A DNA stretch of 64,000 nucleotides. It comes from Paulownia fortunei. Lineage: Eukaryota; Streptophyta; Magnoliopsida; Lamiales; Paulowniaceae. The DNA lies in assembly GCA_019321725.1 (NCBI GenBank), contig CM033118.1:19131815-19195814 (forward strand), written 5' to 3'. The position numbers were made by a program, and so were the translations under genes. Shown here one piece after another: positions 23,900-37,316 of the stretch (positions are counted from its first letter, which is position 1; every line of letters starts with the position of its first letter). The notes beneath the pieces were generated by a model, which was not told the origin of the DNA, searched no databases, and saw only the letters and a program-made list of their open reading frames with translations.

Positions 23900-24071
23900 G
23901 GGTCGGGGAAGTTAATTAGATAAACAAGAGTTTTCCGTTAGGGGGTGGGAGGATTTGGACAGACCAGCACCACCCATTGATGCAACATCTAGGCTAACAA
24001 ACCACTTACATATATGCAAGATTTATACATACAGATATTATACCTAATGCTTTCTCTCTCTCTTGGTTTAT

Positions 24072-24074
<3 letters not shown>

Positions 24075-24104
<30 letters not shown>
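24075..24104. repeat. (GA)n microsatellite upstream of MYB
   Basis: About 15 GA units, which is (TC)n on the coding strand of MYB, 470-500 bases upstream of its ATG. GA/TC tracts are common in plant promoters and can bind BPC-type factors; here only the sequence is known. Confidence 0.8.
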
Positions 24105-24109
<5 letters not shown>

Positions 24110-24940
24110 GGAAAGGTTTCCTGGTAGGGTAAAATGTAGTTATCATCTCAACGTCTTCCCAAAATTCTAACCTACAATACCCACCTGGCAGCAGTACTTG
24201 TCTTAATTTCCTTCAAACTGTACATGCAACATATATAGTACTATATAAAATGGAAATTATTACAAATAATTACAAGTATGCACCATGCTTGTTGTCCATT
24301 AATCATAAGCTGCTTACACTTGTGTTTATTTGATCTTAATTATTCTAACCTAAATGAGAGCTAACTGGTAAACCCTAATTAAAGATCAAATGCAAGACCA
24401 AATGAAAAACTTTTAGGGTTATTAATTGTACAAGGATTATGATAATTACATTATCATGAGTAGCTAAGAAAAGTTTGGTATTTTAGGTCTTGATCAACTT
24501 TTCAAAACCTAACTGAAAATCGGCCACAATCACAGTCTGGAACTGCAGGTTCAAATCAAAATTAAAAATAGGACATTTTTTAGGTTGAAATTGAGTTTTA
24601 TTGTTTTGTTAATGTACTACACATAAAAGATCATGACTAGGTGTATGGATCATTTCAAGAGTATAATTAAAGTACTTTAGTAGTTTTTTTCATAATAATG
24701 TCTCTTCTATATACTTTTCATAATTCATATTTTATCAAAAATATATTTTATAATATTGTAATGTACTTTATTCGTTTGTGATGTATATCATGATCGATAA
24801 CGGAGCAAATTGAATAGATAGTTGCTTTGAACAAGATTTTTCCTAGCAAAATAGCTACTTTTTAGTGTTTTACAACTCTTTGCAATCTTAGTTACTATAT
24901 TTTGACATTTCATCATTGGCACAAGTAGTCCCATATATAA

Positions 24941-25080
24941 TATATTTAGGTTAATTGCATAAATGAGTCTTCATGCCATATTCTTTAATACTTTGATCCC
25001 AGTGAAAAATAGTCCCATGTATTTAGCTTGATTGCATAAATGAATCTTAATGTGATATTCTTGATCTAGTGAAAAACTAT
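24941..25080. repeat. Diverged two-copy duplication, about 75 bp
   Basis: AGTCCCAT followed by TTAGGTTAATTGCATAAATG, TATTCTT and AGTGAAAAA recurs in the same order as AGTCCCATGTA, TTAGCTTGATTGCATAAATG, TATTCTTGAT and AGTGAAAAACT. Confidence 0.55.
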
Positions 25081-27478
25081 ATAAAATGTAGTTTTTACGA
25101 TCGAGCACTTGTTGTAATGCCAAAAACTACACTAGTAGCAAAGCTAATTTTTTTTTTGTTGATAAAATTAAAAGTTAGATCGGATAAAGACTTGATGTGG
25201 CTACCCAACTAAAAGAATTTAGTTCAAAATAATTTAAGTTTTTATAATATATCAAGCGCCGCATTTTTTACCCTTGTCGTGAAGGGCAATTTTTATCCTA
25301 CGACAATTTTTCCTCCAACAATTACGGACCCTATTGCAATCAAACTCATGACTTGGCTTTGATATTAATTATAGAATTTCTAATTTGCGAAGAATTGTAG
25401 TAATTTATAATGGTGATATTCGAATCTTTTTAAATCTAGCTACACAATGATTGTTTTAACAAATAACTTGCTTCGACCAGGTAATTGTTGTACATAGCTA
25501 TGCCAATAATTTCAGTTCACCATAGAAGAAGACAATATTATGGTAACTACGTGATAATCTAATCAGTAAATTGACTAATAACTACATAGTAATTTAGGAA
25601 TTCACTAGAAGAGCATATCACATACACCAAACTGATTCCTAATAAAATGACAAATCAACAAAGTTATCTGATGAAATCTTATCTACCCTAACGAACCGAA
25701 TCAAAAATAAAGTCACAAACCCTATATATTAGTTTAGACTACCCCTAAAAATAAAAATTATAATAAGTGTAAAAGTTGTTGGAATAGCATTAGAAGAGGG
25801 TTAATTAAAAACATGAACTTATTTAGCGATTAAATTGATCACTAATATTTGTAATTAAATTTAATTGATATCTCTACATCTGATAACAAGGTAATTAGGA
25901 GAGCCTTAGGGGAACTTGTAGCTGGATTGAGTTCAAATTTAAAAATGATGCATGGTGCAATTTCCACATATACATGTTTATATGAAAATAATTTCATCCA
26001 ATATTAATTATGTTTATTAAAATTAATAAATTAGGTTTCTTTTATCCAACATTTATTCCTTTGCAATATATAATACTATTTGCATGTTATAAAATTTATT
26101 GAGGCTAATTATATAGTTAATTTTTTAAAATTTAAGAAAATAAAAGTTAATCTCAGGTAGAACCAGCATTAATTATGCATAACTCCCAATTCTTTGCCAT
26201 CTTTTCATTGGTAGTTACTCTTAAACATTAATTATTTCTCAAGAATTAATATGCTTTTTCTTAGTATAATTCTTGAAACATTTATTCCCAAACATATATA
26301 ATAATCAAGTGCCATAAAGTAATTTACTAGAAATAATCACACAAGTGAAAAAAAAAAAAAAAACTACTAATAAGCAAATAAGAGAAAAAGGAAGAAGTAG
26401 TTCCATTTACAAGGGCATGTCATAAAAAATCTTCCTCTATTATTGACTTGTCATACCTATAAACTGTTATAACTGTTAAAGGGAAACAAAACTTAGTTCT
26501 CAACTTCCAAAATCTACCTAAGCAAACCCTCTCTTTTTCTTTTGGACCTAAGACTTGTTTTTGACTGTTGGCCTACCATTCTAGCGTCTCTTTTATTTTA
26601 TTTATTATTATTATTATTTTATCTTTGAATTCAAAAATTAATGGAAGAATGCTTGTTAAAACAGTGAGCAAACACAAGATTGTACAATGATGATTCACCC
26701 ACCATTTGTACTAAGGATAGAACAACTGTCTGTTTTCCTCAACTAACAGTTGAACAGATAAATAGCCTTTTCGTTTCCCGTTGAAATGATCAAATTTTAG
26801 ATGGTCAAAAAAACTGGTAAAGTACATAAAATTCGATATGATCATTTATTTCTCCACGATACTAATATAATAATTAAGTGAAAAAGGTGGGATAGTGAAA
26901 TATTTATCGCCCATTAATTTATTTTATGAGTATATTTGGTATAAAAAAATATTTAGGGCAATGGTATCAAAATTGTCTGTGTAAGAGCAAAAATATATTT
27001 TCTTTTTTTAAAAAAAAAAAAAAACACGAGCCATATGTAGGGCTTAGATTCAGTTTTATGGACTTGACGAGCTGTCTTGTCTTCACCATTTGCCTTAAAC
27101 ATTGTATATAATAAGGATTTGATGAATCCCTTTAGACATAATCAATAAACATATTTGTGAAATTAGTTGAATTTTGTTTCACAGAAGCTGTGTTAGTCCA
27201 TTGAGATTATGTATGAATTTATAGTGCATTGAGGATCACAAAGTGCTGACTGTTCACCAGCTTCACCTACTGCTCTACATTTATGATCATCAGTATAAAT
27301 ATTCTTGATATTTTGCTGTAAATAACAGTGAATATGTATGTATGTATTGTATATATGTATGACATATCTATATCTATATTTATTTTGTACTATATATAAA
27401 AGTATAAATTCTATAAGTATTTGATTCTATTGTGAAAATACATATATATATGTTCTTACCAATTAAAATAATAAAATT

Positions 27479-27780
27479 AATGATAACCAACAAAATGATG
27501 ATAAATTAATCATGGTTAAGAAACTTAGATCCTAAATTAATAATATATCTAATACAAATAATGACCAATAAAATGCAAACTAATCACATTTAAAGTACTT
27601 AAAACCCCGCACAAGTAGTATATCTAATAAAAATTATTTTCTACATTACATATGACTATAATATTAAATATTAATAATCAATAAAATGCTAATCAATCAC
27701 ATTTAAGATACTTATATTCCTACACCAGCACTATATCTAATAAAAATTAATTTCTACATTAAGATGACTATAAAATATTG
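27479..27780. repeat. Degenerate tandem repeat, about 2.5 copies
   Basis: Units share AATAAAATGC, AATCACATTTAA, ATATCTAATAAAAATTA and TTTCTACATTA. The two clear copies start near 27560 and 27673 (period about 113 bp), and a weaker partial copy precedes them. Confidence 0.65.
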
Positions 27781-30700
27781 GTTATTTCTCTTCATTATTC
27801 GCTTATGATTTTTGAATTTAAATATTGTTAAGAGTTCTAAAACAAGGCACAATAATTTTTTTTTGGTAAAATAATTAAGTAGCACCATATGACCTATTTT
27901 CGTATGAGGTATTTTCAAAAAATATTAAGCCTAATATTATTGCAAGGTGAAGCTGAGCAAAAATAAATTTTATTGTACTAATTATTTTCTTTAAGCAAGA
28001 GAGCTAAGAATAATGTAGAAATATCATAAGTGTACGTTGCAATTGTTGAAGTCACTCTAATATCGTTAAGAATTTGTGATTTTTGAAGTAAATTTTCATT
28101 GACCCAAGTATTTAGATTCTAGTAAAAAATACATGCGTCAGCTCTTGATAATTTGCAATAAATAGTATATATAAAATATTATATATTGCTACATTTTACA
28201 GTAGGCAAACCAGCTCTAAACAAGTCACTCCTTTTTGAGGAAGGAAAACAATTCACTCATACCATATATATACAACTTTCAAAAGTTATGTTATTGAGCT
28301 CCATCTGGGGTGGAATTCTGACTGATTTTTGTAGAGTAGTCTTACCTCTTCATCTCCACCTGAAATCAATTGACTCATTAGCAGTATTGGCATGAAATGG
28401 TTTCTGAGTCAAGAAGTAACCTAAACTTCTCAACTACAGCACCCCCATGAAAGCCAACAGCCCAACCCATTCGACCGATAAATCTTGGTTTGTTTTCTTG
28501 GGATCAATTCAACAGTACCAACTACCTGACCTAATGGCATTACTGCAACCACAAAGTGCTTAATAGTAGTATATATTTACTACGGAGGAATTGATTAACT
28601 AAGATGTGAACTGAAATGCCCTTTGAGTATAACTTACTTTTGGGGCTTATGGATAGTAGGTACAAGACAAGGATGTAAACGTATGTCCTTGTAGGAGAAT
28701 TCTTGTACTGACCCTGATGGAGTATGGCACCTTTGAAGCTGGCTGCTGCCCCATTCATACATTTCCATAATTGGGTGGACAATAGAATTAATGTTTTCTC
28801 CCATTTGCTCAACAACTATTTTCTTGCATATATATATATATATATATCATAATTTTATTTGTAATTATTTATGTTAGCCTTTGTGGTATCAGTTATTCTT
28901 GTGATGAGCCCACCAGTTGAACGACTTTTAGGTTGTTGGATTGAATTTCTGTTGATTATAGTTTTTAGCACACCGATATACTTTCGGTCCTGTAAGTTTT
29001 AATTAATAGGATTTGGCTAAATCATCTACCGTGAATTTGCTAATAAGAATTGTTTATCTTAAACTTAGAAACAAAAATTTAAATCGATATATTTAGTTGT
29101 GATGCACAACATAACCTCGATATGTGATTTGAGGAAATCAGTTAGTTCGGATCAATCAATCTCGAGATCGGGTGCTTAGCTACTAACACACATCAAGCTC
29201 ACTGACTTGGCTCCCAACTATAAAGTCAAGTTAGGTCAAGAGGCCAATAAGAACAGGTAAGCGAAGCGACCGTGATATTAAAAAATCACTCTATGGCAAC
29301 TATTCATCAAAATATTTATATTGATTGATGTACATAATATTAGGATTTAGGTGTTTTAATCCCATCGGTCCACTAGTCCGAACAATCTCATATATGAATA
29401 TTCCTATTGTTGGATCGACCCGACCCAAGATTCGAGTCGAGTCGGGCCTCTAGTAAATCTAACATTTTGGTGATTTATCAAGGGCAAAGTCATAATTTCA
29501 TACAGATTGTTATAAGATAATGAGTTGAAGAAATGCACTTAGAGCCATACCTTCCGGCTCAAGTATTGATCATCAATATCACAACAATCGTATAAGTCCA
29601 TATTGATGATTGCTACATTTGTGTCACGTTCCAAAAAAAAAAATGAATGATACTTAGTAGATAGATACATATTTATCATCATAACAAATATGTACTATCA
29701 TAGAGAAAAAAAAGATTAGGAAGCAAACATTATTCTTCAACCCTACTCAAGTAAGAAAGGCCACTAACAGAAAAGAAAGGTCTGTTTTTCCAATCAAAAA
29801 GATGGATATATACCAGACTCATAATTAATATGCCACGTTTTATTTTCCACAAAGGTATCAGAAAATCCAGTGCTCTACCAATTCTTATCTCAAAGTTTTG
29901 ATCACAGTCAAAGCATCAAATGATGATGCTTAACAGAATATAACTCCTTTATGTTTAAATAAATAATTTAAAAAACCTTTCGTATTTTTTTAAATTCTGC
30001 ACAAAATTCACGCGCTTAAAATGAAGAGTTATAGTTTTACTTTTTGAAAGAGTCATTTTCTCGTTATTAGAGAGAAGCAGAAGCTTGAGGTATGCGAAAT
30101 TTGGAGGTTTTGCGTGTCCTTTAATCCTAAAATGCAAGTGTAAATGTGTAATAAACCCTTCCTCTCAGATGTGGAATTAAAAGCTTAATTTATGAAATAA
30201 AACATTGTGAAACCCCCCTATATATTTAAGTTTGTTTTAATAATTGCCTTAATTTTAGTTTAAATTCCAACAAAAAAAAAACTAATTATAGACAGAAAAA
30301 ATTGGTTTGTTAAGTTTGATTTTATTATTTATATTTTTTCAATTTATAAACAGAATAAGTAATACTTTTGGGTATAAAATATTTGCTCCGTGTGCAAAAA
30401 ACTGAAAAACTAAAAATAACTAGCATTTTAATTTTTATTTGCAAACTATTAGCGTTAAATAATCAGATCATAAAAATCACAAAATAAACATTAAATTAAT
30501 AAGATTACTGAATACTAATAAAATACTTTATAAAATCTAAATACCCATTTTTATATGCAATAAACCACCATTAAAATTAAGAAAATAAAAAGCAAAAAAT
30601 AAGTAATTATTTAATAAGTAATATTTCTATCTATAATATTTCTTGATCCGCATGTAAAACTGAAAACAACTATCTAATATTAAACAATTATATATATATA

Positions 30701-31358
30701 TATATATATTTGCTCCATAAGTTAAAATTGATAGCATCTATACATTATTAAGTAGTTTTTATTTCTTTCTACTTTCAATATATTTCAATAATTATTCTTT
30801 TTACTACAAGTTCTATGTGATAAAATTTATAATTTTTTAAATCAAAACATAATAGATATTTTTAATAAAAATATAATTTACTTTTTAATAAAATATTTAT
30901 TTTTTATTTTTGTTTCTTTTTCCTACTTTCTCTTGCCTTCTTTTTGGTCTCTCCCTCCCTCCCCACCCCTGGATCCACCCCACCCCCTTTTTTTAAACCA
31001 ACATGACTTAGAACTGCATCTTAGGTTTCTGTTTAAATCATTCAAGCACTAATCAGACCAAACAGAAGGCCAGAAAATCCCATTTTGAGTCTTCTTTCTC
31101 TCCGTTTCAGACAGATAGATGGCAGTATTACCCTACTTGTTAACAGTTGACTTACAAATAGACAGGAGATTTTTACGCCTTATGTCACAGAAAATTTGAT
31201 TTGGTATATGCCACAAAAGAAAGCTGTGATTCCATCTTATTGAAGCACTAACCATTTAATAGGATAACACAGCCACCAGTTCACGCACAAGAAAGTAGAC
31301 ATTCTACCTACATAGGTCATAAAATTACCTAGAGAGCATACATAATGCTTGTCCAAAT

Positions 31359-34300
31359 CTAGCAGACTCCACTGCTCTTCTTGTCTGATATCCTCCTCCA
31401 GTAGCTGCAGATTTCTTTTTGAGTTGTGTGTGGCCTGTCAGCCTTGCCTCTGTGCAGATCATCAGCTGCTTTAACTGAAGCACGAGGCGGCAGTTCATCC
31501 AATTCCTTGACAACTTTTTCGATGTCGTATACAAGCCTCTCCGCCAGGCTATGGCTGAAGTCTTCTCGAATCACGACACGCAGAACAGCAATGTGCTCGG
31601 CATTGGGAGGCATGGTGTATGCGGGAACTATCCATCCAAACCTTCTGAGAGAATCTGATATTTGGAAAACTGTGTACCTCCTTCTGTCCTTGAGAGAAAA
31701 TGCCACCAACGGCACCCCAATATCTTTAGAGAGGATCTCAAACCGCCCTGTCTTAGTGATTCCTTCTTTGAGCATTCTTGAATTTTCCATGCAATTGTCC
31801 ATGATGTCTTTGTAACCCTGGCACACCCAAAAACAGGGGCACACAGAGACAAAAAAATAGATGAAACATAAGCACCTATGGTGACTAGTCATGTATGTCA
31901 ATCAAAGTAAACAGCTAGTATAAAAATAATATAATGCATCACAAGGGGAAAAATTTGAAGTGCATTTTCATGGTATCACATTCAAAAAACACCTTAATCT
32001 CACATGTATATGACAGCACTAATAAGGACGTTTTTCAAATTACTCAGTCGAGTTTATTGTTTGTTCTTTAATCTTTGAATTCCCAAGTAAATTACATTTT
32101 CAAAACAGCAGATACCAATTACGGTCATGTGCTGGTACTTCAAAAGTTTAACGTAGGTAACTAATCATTTATTCAACGACAGAGTAGAGAAATAAGGTGC
32201 TAATATCCCTTCAAAATTGGTGATAACTGCATGATGCAGTTTGAATAATTACCTCAAAGCCAAGCCTTATGAACTGATAGTACTGGGCAATGATCTGGCA
32301 AGACCCTGGAAATTTGAAAATATAAGTTAAAACCAATTTTATGTTTTTCTTCTTTGAGACTGACTACTATCTACTCAAGCAAGAGCAGCAGCATTTCAGG
32401 AGTATGCATCTATCCTCTATCAGTCTGCTATCAAAACATTTTTTATTCTAACAAAAAATTAGTAATCCAATGCAAGAGATTTCTTAATCCAAGAATGGTC
32501 ATTTTGTCTAAGTATATAACTAAAAACAATGAAGTTCGAGATAGCCAATCTTATTGCATGTATGTTCAAAAAATGGAGAAACAGTAATCTCTAAAATTAA
32601 CCGGAATTCACTACATGCTATTATGGTGAACTCTTTAATTATTATTTCAGCACAGCTACATTTCCTTGAAAACATCTTGAACCAGCAACCTGCTTATGCC
32701 AGTTCCAAGAGAAATTGACCCAAAAATGTCAAATGGGACAGCAAGTTGTCCATGTAATAAGAATCCACTTTGACGAATATAGTTGTTCTATTTGTACTAC
32801 CAACAAAAACTGCAAACCTTCATATGAATGAAAGGTAAAAGATTACCTTTGGAGAAGTTTAAGGTAAATGTAGGTTGATCAGATCCGAGGTAGTTGATGT
32901 GGAAGACAAGCTCCTCTGGCAAGTCCTCCTTACTCCTCCATACTACCCACCCAACACCAGCATAAACAAGGCCGTACTTGTGACCACTGACATTGATACT
33001 CTTCACTAGTGGTAAACGGAAATCCCATTCAAGCTCCGGGTAAAGAAATGGGGCAATAAACCCTCCACTGGCGGCATCAACATGGATTGGGGTGTCCCAT
33101 TCAGTTTCCTTGTTCTTTTTTGTCAGGAGGTCATTGAGGAGCTTCACATCCTCGAATTCCCCGGTCAGTGTAGAACCTAGAATGGCTGCAACACAGATAG
33201 TGTTCTCATCCACCATTTCCACTGCTTTAGCTGGATCCATTACATAGTATCCTTCCCTTAGCTTCACCTCTTTCAATTCTACCTCAAAGTACCTTGCAAA
33301 TTTTTCCCAGCAAACCTAAGCAACATGAGCTGCATCAAAATTCTAGGTGCACTGTTGCTTTACCATATAATGTTCATAAAAAAGATGGCACACAGTATTT
33401 AAGTCAAACTAGATTATTAATGGGAACACTCTGGTTTTCTCAAAGAAAATGGTGATATGCCTTACATTAAAGTGATATCGGGGCAGCGAAGTAAATAGCT
33501 TTATCAGAATATAAATGGCCTCAAAGGTTGACAAAGAAATAAGAGCTTTTTAATGTCACATCCATCACTGAACAATCTGTATGGGAGATTCAATGAAAAG
33601 AAAATGTAGGATCATGACAGTGACAAACTTTTGGTTTTTTACTTCTTACTAGAAGGCTTGTCTCATATCTAAAATATCAATGTAGGCTTCAAACATTGGC
33701 AGAATCTTAATACAACATTTACAAGATTGTAATGCTTTTAACTTTTAAGCTAAAAATTGCCCGCTACTGAAAATCGCATATTGCTCTTAGCATTTAAAGT
33801 AGTTTTAGCCAAACTGCAAAAGAGAAGAGCCTTTCTTTTCAATAAAACATAAATGACAAAAACTCTTTAGAAACTCTCAATGCCAATTATAATGCCATAC
33901 ATGAACTAGAGGTAACAAATAATTGACAGAACAGGTTAATGGAAAAATTCAGGAACAAACTGATAGACAGACCTGCACATTCGCCCCCGTGACAATGTTA
34001 GGCTTATCATATGGTTTGCCCTGTGCCTTTCTCTTTGCTTGCCACTTCCTTTTCAAAGCAAGACCTGAAAGCATTATAGCTTCTGATGATCCCACTGTTC
34101 CCACACCAATGGCGGTTTCATCATCACCAACCGGGGCATGGAAAAGATGGGCTATCATATTTACACACCGATTCTGCAGGACCGATAATCAAATAACTAA
34201 CTAAAGGCAGAAACAGTTTCATCACAATAATCAACTTAATGTTTTCATGATAAAGACATCAAAATATTTTAAACAGAGAACAAAATAACATATTAACATA

Positions 34301-35074
34301 TGTTACTTTCAAACTAAGGCTACATTTCCAAAAATTGAAATTTTTCTCCAAAACTACCTCTCAATGAAAATAATGTCATAAAAACTCTAACTTTCAATTG
34401 CTACTTTCGATGGAAATAACTTAAAAATCACAAATTTCTCAGCTTTCAACTCTCGTTCAAAACTCCCAAAGTCAAATTGGTGCCATTTTTTTGGGACAGG
34501 CGGAGTAAATCTGTTCCACCCGCTGTTGGATGTTCAGTTTCTGAAACTGACCAATTAATATAGTGAACAATACAGATAACTATGATCAACAATAGTTGGC
34601 ATGACTTAGCAATTTAATGTAATGAATAAATATAGAAGAGGGAGGTGCCTGGAGTTCGGTGGTGACAGGGTACTCATCCATGTCAACATAATTCTTGTTA
34701 ATGGAGGCCATGATGAGCTTATCGCACTCGGGCTCCATCCAGGTGGTGACAAAGGAAGCCAAGTTGAGGCGGGGGTTGCCGTCCAGCATCAAGTCATCGT
34801 TCACTATCTGATACGCCGCCTCCTTCGGCATCGGGCCACATGGAATCTTGAACCTACGTTCGCCGCCCAATAATCACAATTATCAAAACCGTACGTCCAT
34901 CCTGTGTGTCGTCTGCCCGGCGGGGGGGGGGGGGGGGGGAGGAGGGGACGGGGAGGGAGAGTGGGTTGGATTAGGCGTAGGTAGGTACCTGGGGAGAGAA
35001 GTGCGAGCATATCTGGAAGCAAAAGTGGAGTGGAGGTGTTCGTCGGAGTCTGATATTGTGGTCGTCACCACCAT
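31359..35074 (-). CDS. GAD: Glutamate decarboxylase with C-terminal calmodulin-binding region
   Basis: Six coding exons on the minus strand: 35074-34989, 34853-34649, 34173-33973, 33315-32847, 32305-32253 and 31817-31359, giving 490 aa (plant GADs are about 490-505). It converts L-glutamate to GABA and CO2 with pyridoxal phosphate in the cytosol, entering the GABA shunt. Landmarks: N-terminal [42 protein letters not shown] with D244, and the PLP lysine K277 in [15 protein letters not shown]. The last 28 residues contain W478 ([17 protein letters not shown]) with flanking Lys/Arg, the calmodulin-binding layout that makes plant GADs Ca2+-responsive. The tail is less lysine-rich than usual, so calmodulin affinity may differ. 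The N-terminal exon is short, as in other plant GADs. Intron 2 has a GC donor, and intron 1 contains an 18-G run on the template strand. It is divergent from the CNGC gene, with 2.2 kb between start codons. Confidence 0.95.
34174..34648 (-). other. GC-AG intron 2 of GAD
   Basis: On the minus strand the exon ends GAACTCCAG, the intron begins GCACCTCCC, and the next exon starts AATCGGTGTG after CCTGCAG. Joining here gives the conserved [17 protein letters not shown] without gap. There is no GT within the next 60 bases that could serve. Positions +4 to +6 (CCT) are poor, making this an unusually weak donor. Confidence 0.8.
34922..34967 (+). other. 18-G homopolymer and G-rich tract in GAD intron 1
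   Basis: Eighteen consecutive G at 34922-34939, then AGGAGGGGACGGGGAGGG. It fits G-quadruplex rules easily. It lies on the template strand of GAD, about 110-150 bases inside the gene from its ATG, so the RNA would carry the C-rich version. Run length is a common assembly error and polymorphism point. Confidence 0.75.
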
Positions 35075-37303
35075 TTCTACTAGTAATACTTTTCCAAGAA
35101 TCAGAGAGAGATAGAGATGATGATGAATTACTGTAAGCAATATATATATATATATATATAGGGGTGGGGGGTGGTTGGCTACTTGGCTTATTGGGAATTG
35201 AGAGCACTGAGAATTATGCATGTATATCCATGTATCACAGTTCAGTTCTATCTAGGCGCCAAGAAAACCTGTCCACTACCTGTCGTCATAAATGACCAAA
35301 GGTTTTGGTGGGCCAATTCATATTGGATTCAGAGGCCCATACCCCATAGGCCCATATTATTACTTTTTAATCAGGCCCAATAATGTCAGAACCCAATATA
35401 AATTTGTAATGGATTTTGGGAAAAGTTTAACTAATACCAGTTTTTAAATTTTTGGGAAGATGAGCCTTGTTTTTCTCTTGAACAATTTGTTTAGATTTTA
35501 TTTTACTCGTATATTTATAATTTTTTGCATTATTTATTTTATGTATGTTTCTAGATTCATTTTTTTAGTATCTATATAAAAATTTATAATATCTCATGCA
35601 TATTAAATAATGAACTAGGGGGTTTGAGGTTGAATATTCAGATAAATGCATTACACAAGAAAAAAATTTAAATACCACAATTATTACACTTTTATATAGT
35701 TCACATGGAATTATATATTTTCATTAAATTAATTAATTTAAATTCAAATCTTTTTTTTACATCATATAAATGTTTGTATTCACTATACTTATTGATTACA
35801 TTAATTTCTAATTTCATTTTTTTTTATATATTATAATTAAGAAAGCAATTTTCCATATTTGGCACGAGGAAAAAAGAAAAGAAGACCAAGACTTTGGGGG
35901 CAGTCAAATAGGACAAAATGGTAGACCATTGCATCCTCAACTTTGTCAGAAGTCGGCTGTCTGAAAATTCAAGAGCGGGGGCCACCAATCTTAAATAACA
36001 ATACAACGATAACTGGCTCATTTCATTACCAACAGCAGCAACAACAACCGGCTCTGTTAAACAAGAAAACACACACATACCCGCATGTGTGTGTGTTGTT
36101 TGTCCCTTCCCACCTCTGCCCCTCGGAAAGTCTCTTACGTGTTTTTCGGGTCTAAATCTCTTTATGGGTCAGCGCTTTTCAGTCTTTATTTTGCAAATTA
36201 TTTTAGAACTCATTACACACACATACACACACCAACCTTGCCTCAGTTCACCACTAAATTCTGCACAAGCAAAGGAATTCAACGCCCTTTAACTCCCCAC
36301 TCTAAAGTCTTGGCTTTCCCACTGCTATACATTTTTTTTTTAAATTCTTTCATTTTTTGTCAATCTGTAACTATCTTTCTTTTTTTTCTGTGAGTATTTA
36401 AAGATTGGTGTTTCGAATGGTGGGATGTGGTGACAGAATTTTACTATATCTCTGCTGAACTTGCTAAAACAGCCTTACCGAAAAAACTTGCTAAAACAGG
36501 TCTGTTAGTTATCTTGTACTTTCCTTTCCTTTACAGGGTTCTTTTTCTTCTTCTTTTTCTTTTTCCTTTTTTTTGTGATCAGTATGCAAATGGGCTGGTC
36601 CTTTAGTGGGAATTAGAGTTTTTCCTGTTTTTCTTGCATGATTTTTCCTTGGAGTTTCTTTTGTCAATTTGGTTAATTAACTTCTATGCATGTGAGTACA
36701 CAGTGATTTATGTGTTCCTTACAATCTCTGTATGTTTTGATGCTATTTCTTTGTGTTACAGTGACTTCAATGCTGCTTTATGTTCAGCTTTATGCACACA
36801 TGATTTTGCATTTTTTTAGAGTCAAAAGTGAAATATTGAGTGTTGAAACATCAAAAAATGCAGAAGATTGAAATTCGTCGCTTGCAAAGTATGATATCAG
36901 CTAGAGTTTATGCTGTGTCAAAGACTTAATATGGAAATTGCCTAAAAGTGAATTATGGAAAGGGAATATGTGAAGGAAGAGAGAAAGGGAATCCTAAAAC
37001 TTTCAAACATTTATAGATAGGGCAAAGCCATATCAGTATGTGTTTCTGGCAATGAATGAAATTATCTATATTTTGGTCTAAAATAGTGATTATTGTATTT
37101 CCAGAAATTTAAATATGGAATGGTGACTTAAACATTGAACTTTCAAGAATTTTTCTTTTAATCTTGACCCTTAGTGGTCTCTCTTCTGATGTAGGCAGCG
37201 CCTCGACCAAAACATTCTACCTGCATTGTGGTTGTTACTAATTTATCAACCTTTCAACAGCTAAGACATTGTTTTGGTCAACTATTAAATATCTTGCTTG
37301 CAG
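35075..37303. other. Shared divergent upstream region of GAD and CNGC
   Basis: Contains (AT)n at 35141-35160 that may act as the GAD TATA region, AT-rich DNA, and a likely CNGC leader. A candidate 5' UTR intron of CNGC runs from a donor TCTGTGAGTATT near 36390 to the acceptor TTGCTTGCAG ending at 37303, thirteen bases before the ATG. The 70-100-codon open frames around 35943-36393 show no family motif. Confidence 0.5.
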
Positions 37304-37316
37304 GTATATTTGAGGA

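Larger units (their letters stand above)
23909..31358. other. Large AT-rich intergenic region
   Basis: About 7.4 kb between the MYB promoter and the GAD stop codon. No conserved protein or RNA gene is seen on either strand. It holds the repeats listed separately, (AT)n near 28830-28848 and 30689-30709, and poly-A at 26346-26362. The 69- and 91-codon frames around 28186-28815 have no motif, unusual codon content or splice support. Confidence 0.55.

Noticed and set aside
28186..28815. Possible small genes on either strand
   Set aside because: No motif, no splice partner, no conserved residues; lengths are expected by chance in AT-rich DNA.
28860..29470. Possible degraded retrotransposon piece (phrases such as GGATCGACCCGACCC)
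   Set aside because: No paired long terminal repeats, primer-binding site or polymerase fragment could be found.
31426..31815. 129-codon plus-strand frame
   Set aside because: Lies entirely antisense to the last GAD exon; an open shadow of conserved coding sequence.
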